From a virus: a stretch of 24,817 nt of DNA. Every line of letters begins with the position of its first letter. The first letter of the stretch is position 1. A program made the translations under genes and the position numbers. The notes beneath the pieces were generated by a model. The model saw only the letters and a program-made list of their open reading frames with translations. It searched no databases and was not told the DNA's origin. This document shows positions 21,286-24,817 of the stretch, piece after piece. The stretch spans positions 1-24,817 of IMG/VR virus record IMGVR_UViG_3300046517_000575, one strand, 5' to 3'.

Positions 21286-21822
21286 CGACCGGCGGGTCTG
21301 CCGCAGACCTACTCGCCGACCGGCGTCGTCGGCTTTGCGCCTGAACAGTGGCAGGCGCTGCTGCCGCAGATCGCGCAGCAGCAGGCGGCAGGCATGCCGC
21401 TGCCGTCATGGGCGACCGACGCGCTGTCACAGGACACCAGTGGAAGTCAGTTCTTCGGCGGCGGCAGTCCGCCCTCAGGTCAAGGCTTCCCGACTGAACG
21501 ATTCCAACCGTTCCAGTCGCCGTCTTACGCCCCTCCTTTTGGTACTCGATTTGGCAGTCCCCAAGCCGAGATCGGTGCGCCCGGCACCTACGATCCATTC
21601 TTGTATGGCGGCGGCGGTGGCGCTGGTGGCTACCCATCCGGTTTTGGTACCGGAACGATAGGGCAACCCGGTTCTGGCATCGATGGCTGGGGCGTGGGCG
21701 CGGGTCAATTACCGGGCTATGCCAGCGGCGGGTTTGGCGGCTTCTTGTCCTATCCGGGTTCCGACATCATGGGTGGCACCGGCTTTGAAAGCCCCTTTAG
21801 CGGTTCCTACGGTGGCTACTGA
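20854..21822 (+). CDS. Gly/Pro-rich virion protein with three YYRLM modules
   Basis: ATG at 20854, immediately after the upstream stop. The 322-aa product has full modules at residues 19-50 (AYTPKYLASGGLDQNDPGNI, then AQYYKLMGGGGG) and 82-113, and a degenerate one at 129-144 (SQADLVAIYNRLMPGG). The second motif QRDAIAQA is at 11-18. A helical stretch FAPEQWQALLPQIAQQQAAG (161-180) is followed by a Gly/Tyr/Phe/Pro-rich tail with no predicted fold. Function is unknown. It is coupled to the GNAT-like gene by TGATG. Confidence 0.65.
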   Translation: MADLSEQDNAQRDAIAQAYTPKYLASGGLDQNDPGNIAQYYKLMGGGGGGYSAPAQPAWSPPAQPSYSPPPQPPPQQAAGGGDLKYLPGGGIDQNDPGNIAAYYRLMGGGGGYSPQPAAPAAPSGGGQSQADLVAIYNRLMPGGRPAGLPQTYSPTGVVGFAPEQWQALLPQIAQQQAAGMPLPSWATDALSQDTSGSQFFGGGSPPSGQGFPTERFQPFQSPSYAPPFGTRFGSPQAEIGAPGTYDPFLYGGGGGAGGYPSGFGTGTIGQPGSGIDGWGVGAGQLPGYASGGFGGFLSYPGSDIMGGTGFESPFSGSYGGY

Positions 21823-22307
21823 TGCTCGACTACGTCTACGGCCACGATCAGATCGTTGCGCGCTTTGTGGCTGATCTGATCCCGCATTGTCACCGAGGCT
21901 TCGGGCCGAACATCAAGGCAATGGGCGTGGTCGATGAAGAAGGCAAATTGATCGCAGGCATCGTGTATTCAAATTATGACCCAGAGGCTGAAACAATTGA
22001 GATCAGCGGTGCAGCCCTTCCGGGCAAGTATTGGCTAACTAGAGGCACTATCGAACGCATGTACGTCTATCCGTTCTTGCGTTGCGGTTGTCAAATGATC
22101 TACCAGAAAACGCCAGCCGATAATGAGCGCCTACTGGGGATATTGGCGGCTTACGATTACTCGTTCATTCCTGTGCCGAGAATGTTTGGTCGCGAGCAAG
22201 ATGGTGTTCTGTGCGTACTGACATACGAAGCATGGTGCGCCAACAAATTTAATCGACGTTTTAAGCATCATTTGCGAGACATTGCTCGCCATGCGGAGGC
22301 TGCGTGA
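21822..22307 (+). CDS. GNAT-like acetyltransferase-fold protein
   Basis: ATG at 21822 overlaps the previous stop. The 161-aa product has beta strands AMGVVDEEGKLIAGIVYSNY (33-52) and ETIEISGAALPGKYWLTRGTIERMYVYPF. A motif A-like RMYVYPFLRCGCQMIYQKTPADNERLLGIL segment is followed by AAYDYSFIPVPRMFGREQDG (109-128), similar to GNAT-type proteins kept in podovirus structural operons. The canonical Q/RxxGxG/A acetyl-CoA loop is reduced to R-C-G-C, so catalysis is uncertain. The 3' end is antisense to the minus-strand HNH gene for 47 nt. Confidence 0.7.
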   Translation: MLDYVYGHDQIVARFVADLIPHCHRGFGPNIKAMGVVDEEGKLIAGIVYSNYDPEAETIEISGAALPGKYWLTRGTIERMYVYPFLRCGCQMIYQKTPADNERLLGILAAYDYSFIPVPRMFGREQDGVLCVLTYEAWCANKFNRRFKHHLRDIARHAEAA

Positions 22308-22728
22308 CATGCCTCCATGCCTCGCCACGTCTGATCCTGTTTATTGTTGCGCGTGTGACACCGAATTTAGCCGCGAGTTGCTGTCCGTTGCCTTTGTCAC
22401 GGAATATCGTGAGTGCGATCGAAGGCGTAAGCCTTGTGGTGCCCGGCCCCTTCCCCTTAATTCGCATGTCGCGAGAATTATCAGCATGCGTTCCGAGAAA
22501 CAGATGATCAGGATTGACGCACAGGGTGTTGTCGCAGCGATGACAAACGCAAGCGCCTTCTGGGATAGGTCCGAAAGTATGTTCAAAACTAGCGCGATGG
22601 GTATGGACAGTTTTGCCATCCACGAGAGCATTTCCGTACCCGTTGATAGGCCTACTCTTTGCCCCGCGCCAGTTCCAGCAACCGCCGGGCGTGCGATCAA
22701 CCTTCGACCAAAATCGTTCTGTGAGCAT
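22261..22728 (-). CDS. Antisense HNH homing-type endonuclease
   Basis: ATG at 22728 on the minus strand, 155 aa, stop at 22261. It has the complete family layout: FWSKVDRTPGGCWNWRGAKS (6-25), HTHRASFEHTFGPIPEG (42-58), CVCHRCDNTLCVNPDHLFLG (60-79), and a C-terminal helix-turn-helix QQLAAKFGVTRATINRI (116-132) ending GEAWRHV. The last 14 residues (TQPPHGEQCLANDA) read into the antisense strand of the GNAT-like gene, as if the insert lost its own stop. It fills the 450-nt gap between plus-strand genes. No clear Shine-Dalgarno; a TATAAT lies 8 nt before the ATG (22741-22736). Confidence 0.9.
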   Translation of the reverse strand: MLTERFWSKVDRTPGGCWNWRGAKSRPINGYGNALVDGKTVHTHRASFEHTFGPIPEGACVCHRCDNTLCVNPDHLFLGTHADNSRDMRIKGKGPGTTRLTPSIALTIFRDKGNGQQLAAKFGVTRATINRIRRGEAWRHVTQPPHGEQCLANDA

Positions 22729-22757
22729 GACGCTAATTATAATCGAAAGGCCGCCTG

Positions 22758-23126
22758 ATGCCAGTCCCCTATCTCAATCCGATGGCGAACAATCAACGCA
22801 ACAGCATCACGCAGGCCCTGATGAACGTCGCCAGTCCGCCGCCGCGACCGCAGATGCCACAGATGCCGCAGCCGCAGCAACAGATGCAGATGCCGCAACA
22901 GCCGGTGCCCGGCGCACCGCCGCAGGGCCAGCCCGTGCCGCAAGCGCCGCCCGCGCAGATGCCGTTGTCGCCGGGCGCGCCGCCGATCCAGACCGCGCCG
23001 GGTCAGCAACCCGCACCGTTGCCGGGGACTGCAATGGGTTCACCACAGATGCCGCAGTCGCAAGGCATCCCGCAACAGATGCCACAGCAACAGATGCCGA
23101 TGCAGCAACCACAGCAAGGCTACTAG
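22758..23126 (+). CDS. Pro/Gln/Met-rich virion-region protein
   Basis: ATG at 22758 with GAAAGG about 8 nt upstream. The 122-aa product begins MPVPYLNPMANNQRNSITQA then LMNVASPPPRPQMPQMPQ. The N-terminal NQRNSITQALM matches the second short motif found in the YYRLM genes. The rest is almost purely Pro, Gln and Met in QMPQ-type repeats, surely disordered. Function is unknown. Its stop codon TAG is part of the AGGAG ribosome binding site of the fibre-like gene. Confidence 0.65.
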   Translation: MPVPYLNPMANNQRNSITQALMNVASPPPRPQMPQMPQPQQQMQMPQQPVPGAPPQGQPVPQAPPAQMPLSPGAPPIQTAPGQQPAPLPGTAMGSPQMPQSQGIPQQMPQQQMPMQQPQQGY

Positions 23127-23138
23127 GAGTATACAACC

Positions 23139-24560
23139 GTGGGTAAGCCCGATGCTCCAACACCACCCAATCCGATAGCGACGGCACAGGCGCAGACCGG
23201 GACCAATGTCTCGACGGCGGTCGCCAATGCCTTCCTGAACAATACCGGGCAGATCAACCCGGACGGATCGTTGCGCTACGACGTGACCGGCAATTACGGC
23301 TGGACCGACCCGACGACGGGATCGACCTACAACATCCCGACGTTCACCGCGACACAGTCGCTGTCGCCGCAGGGCGAAGCGATCAAGCAGCAGACGCTTG
23401 GCGCGCAGATGAACATGGCCGGGATGGCGAACGCGCAGTCCGGTCGCATCTCCGGTCTTCTCTCCAACGAAATGGATTTAAGCGGCGCGCCCAGCGCAGG
23501 CAGCGCCAGCGGCATCACGAATGTGCCGGGCGCAGCGACCTCGTTCAACGCGGGCGGCCCGATCCAGACCTCGCTGGGCGATGCGGGCGCGATTACCCGC
23601 AGTTACGGCGCTGGCGATTTCTCCACCGATCGGCAGAACGTGCAAGACGCGCTGATGGCGCGGATCAATCCGCAACTCAACATCCAGCAAGACAAACTAC
23701 AGCAGCAACTCGCCGATCAGGGCATCCGCTACGGCAGCGATGCCTACAACAATGCATTCACGCCGTTCAACCAGCAGGCTAACGACGCGCGCTTTGCCGC
23801 CATCAATCAGGCGGGGCAGGAACAGCAGCGCATGATGGACATGGCTTCGCAGCGTGCCGGGTTCGAAAACTCCGCGCAGCAGCAGGCCTATACGCAAGCG
23901 TTGGGCGCGGGCAGTTTTACCAATGCCGCGCAGGGCCAGCAATTCGGCCAGAACGCCGCCCAAGCGACCTTTGGCAATGCAGGCCTCGCGCAGCAACTAG
24001 CGCAGCAGCAGGCGGGCTTCAACGCTTCGCAGACCGCGCGCAATCAATACATGCAGGAACAATACGCCACCCGGAACCAGCCGATCAACGAGATCACCAG
24101 CCTGTTGTCCGGGTCGCAGGTGCAAAGCCCGAACTGGCTGAACACGCCGTCGTCGCAAATTCCGACCACCGACATTGCCGGGATCATCAACAACAATTTC
24201 TCGCAGCAACTGGGTGTCTACCAGCAGCAGAACCAGAACTATCAGTCGCTGATGGGCGGCATCCTTGGGCTGGGCGGCAAGGTAGGCTCCGCAGCAATGA
24301 TGTCGGATCGGCGCGAGAAAGAAAACATCGACCGGGTTGGCACCGTGTTCGCGGCGTCGGTGCAAGATGTCGATCGCGACGAAAACAAGAAGCTGCCGAT
24401 CTATCGATATTCCTACAAGGACGATCCGGCCTCGATCCGCCACATCGGCCCGATGGCGCAGGACGTGGAAAAGATCGAGCCGGGCGCGGTCGAGGAGCAT
24501 GACGGTGTCAAGTACATCAGGCCTGCAAGGGTCATGGGTTCAATCTTGAGGGCATCGTGA
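23139..24560 (+). CDS. Fibre-like virion protein with S74 self-cleaving chaperone end
   Basis: GTG at 23139 with AGGAG at 23125-23129. The 473-aa product has a beta-rich N-terminus, a long Gln/Ala-rich helical region (about 165-370) and a short Gly segment. A C-terminal domain from about residue 388 reads MSDRREKENIDRVG, then LPIYRYSYKDD, then RHIGPMAQDVEKIEPGA. This is the peptidase S74/intramolecular chaperone signature. The catalytic Ser389 and Lys394 (five residues later) are both present, so self-cleavage just before Ser389 after trimer formation is expected. The long Gln-rich helices are unlike a classical tail fibre and may be an ejection or trimeric coiled-coil protein. Confidence 0.8.
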   Translation: MGKPDAPTPPNPIATAQAQTGTNVSTAVANAFLNNTGQINPDGSLRYDVTGNYGWTDPTTGSTYNIPTFTATQSLSPQGEAIKQQTLGAQMNMAGMANAQSGRISGLLSNEMDLSGAPSAGSASGITNVPGAATSFNAGGPIQTSLGDAGAITRSYGAGDFSTDRQNVQDALMARINPQLNIQQDKLQQQLADQGIRYGSDAYNNAFTPFNQQANDARFAAINQAGQEQQRMMDMASQRAGFENSAQQQAYTQALGAGSFTNAAQGQQFGQNAAQATFGNAGLAQQLAQQQAGFNASQTARNQYMQEQYATRNQPINEITSLLSGSQVQSPNWLNTPSSQIPTTDIAGIINNNFSQQLGVYQQQNQNYQSLMGGILGLGGKVGSAAMMSDRREKENIDRVGTVFAASVQDVDRDENKKLPIYRYSYKDDPASIRHIGPMAQDVEKIEPGAVEEHDGVKYIRPARVMGSILRAS

Positions 24561-24814
24561 TGGGCGTCGTCGTTCCGCAGGAAGTTGCAGCCCTTGGTTA
24601 TCAGCAACTGCAAATGCGCAAGCGCATCGCCATGCAGATGATGGCGCAACAGCAGCAACGGGCAAGGCCCGCTGCACCCGCCATCGCCGCGCCCGATCTC
24701 GCAGCCGCCCAGATGCAGCAGATGCAGGCGCAGCAACAGCAACAGGCCGAGATCGAGGCGCAGCGGCAGAAGTGGCTGGAAGATGCGCAAGAGCAAAGAG
24801 TGGCAGGTGTGTGA
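24560..24814 (+). CDS. 84-aa Gln-rich helical protein
   Basis: The chosen start is the ATG at 24560 (MGVVVPQEVAALGYQQLQMR) in a TGATG overlap; a GTG three bases earlier is possible. The product is dominated by Gln, Ala and Met (QMQQMQAQQQQQAEIEAQRQ), a likely single coiled coil. It resembles the Gln-rich end of the portal and the middle of the fibre-like protein in composition only. Function is unknown. The stop at 24812-24814 overlaps an ATG at 24814 that would open a further gene beyond the window. Confidence 0.6.
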   Translation: MGVVVPQEVAALGYQQLQMRKRIAMQMMAQQQQRARPAAPAIAAPDLAAAQMQQMQAQQQQQAEIEAQRQKWLEDAQEQRVAGV

Positions 24815-24817
24815 TGG

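Noticed and set aside
20854-21822. Possible CRISPR or tandem DNA repeat in the Gly-rich region
   Set aside because: Repeats are irregularly spaced, coding, and differ by synonymous changes. They are peptide modules, not an array with spacers.
1-24817. tRNA genes, attachment sites, CRISPR arrays, insertion sequences
   Set aside because: None was recognised by eye; no cloverleaf, terminal inverted repeat pair or transposase was seen. A tRNA search programme was not available.

Overview
This window is a stretch of a tailed-phage or prophage genome, most likely a podovirus-like element of an alphaproteobacterial host. By eye it is GC-rich with a G/C preference at third codon positions, and its gene style (small Cys-rich phage proteins, TIG and SPRY decoration proteins, P/Q/G-rich virion proteins) resembles Bradyrhizobium/Rhodopseudomonas-type prophages; the host assignment is inference. 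Nearly every ORF abuts or overlaps its neighbour (ATGA or TGATG junctions), as in phage genomes.

Left part (1-5.9 kb): short accessory genes in small blocks on both strands. A plus-strand run of four small genes (3-894) meets a perfect hairpin terminator (982-1009). A minus-strand three-gene operon (2160 to 1029) encodes an unknown protein, a small serine recombinase and a 64-aa HTH protein. A second minus operon (2879 to 2280) encodes an unknown protein and a small secreted protein and ends at another hairpin terminator. Both operons start from similar promoter-like sequences with an AGGGT-N5-ACCCT inverted repeat inside the 17-nt spacer. The divergent gap at 2880-3015 also holds a near-perfect parS-like palindrome. 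Zinc-finger-like micro-proteins, coiled-coil and basic micro-proteins, a candidate packaging protein, and a minus pair (5839 to 4923) follow.

Right part (5.87-24.8 kb): the virion operon, almost all on the plus strand. In order: large terminase, portal (TTG start), a protein with an HhH-GPD-like VDTH motif, two Ig/TIG-like proteins, an SPRY-like protein, two small conserved proteins, a scaffold-like protein, the major capsid protein, an HNH endonuclease overlapping the capsid gene's 3' end, a terminator, a conserved post-capsid protein, an adaptor-like protein, a large beta-rich tail-hub/stabilisation-like protein, three Gly/Pro/Gln-rich proteins sharing a repeated YYRLM module, a GNAT-like protein, an antisense HNH endonuclease, a P/Q-rich protein, a fibre-like protein with a C-terminal S74 self-cleaving chaperone signature, and a small Q-rich protein. 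No tail tape-measure, sheath or tube protein is seen, consistent with a short-tailed virion.

The most striking observations are: (1) the HNH gene at 15707-16147 ends with an in-frame copy of the capsid protein's last residues (W-R-x-Y-D-S-N-P-A), while the capsid gene itself ends in a differently coded copy that supplies the HNH start codon. This suggests an insertion that rebuilt its target gene's tail. (2) A peptide module centred on NDPGNIAxYYRLMGGG is scattered in eight copies over three consecutive genes, with a second short motif (QRDAIA-like) shared by four. (3) A parS-like site lies in a divergent promoter region.
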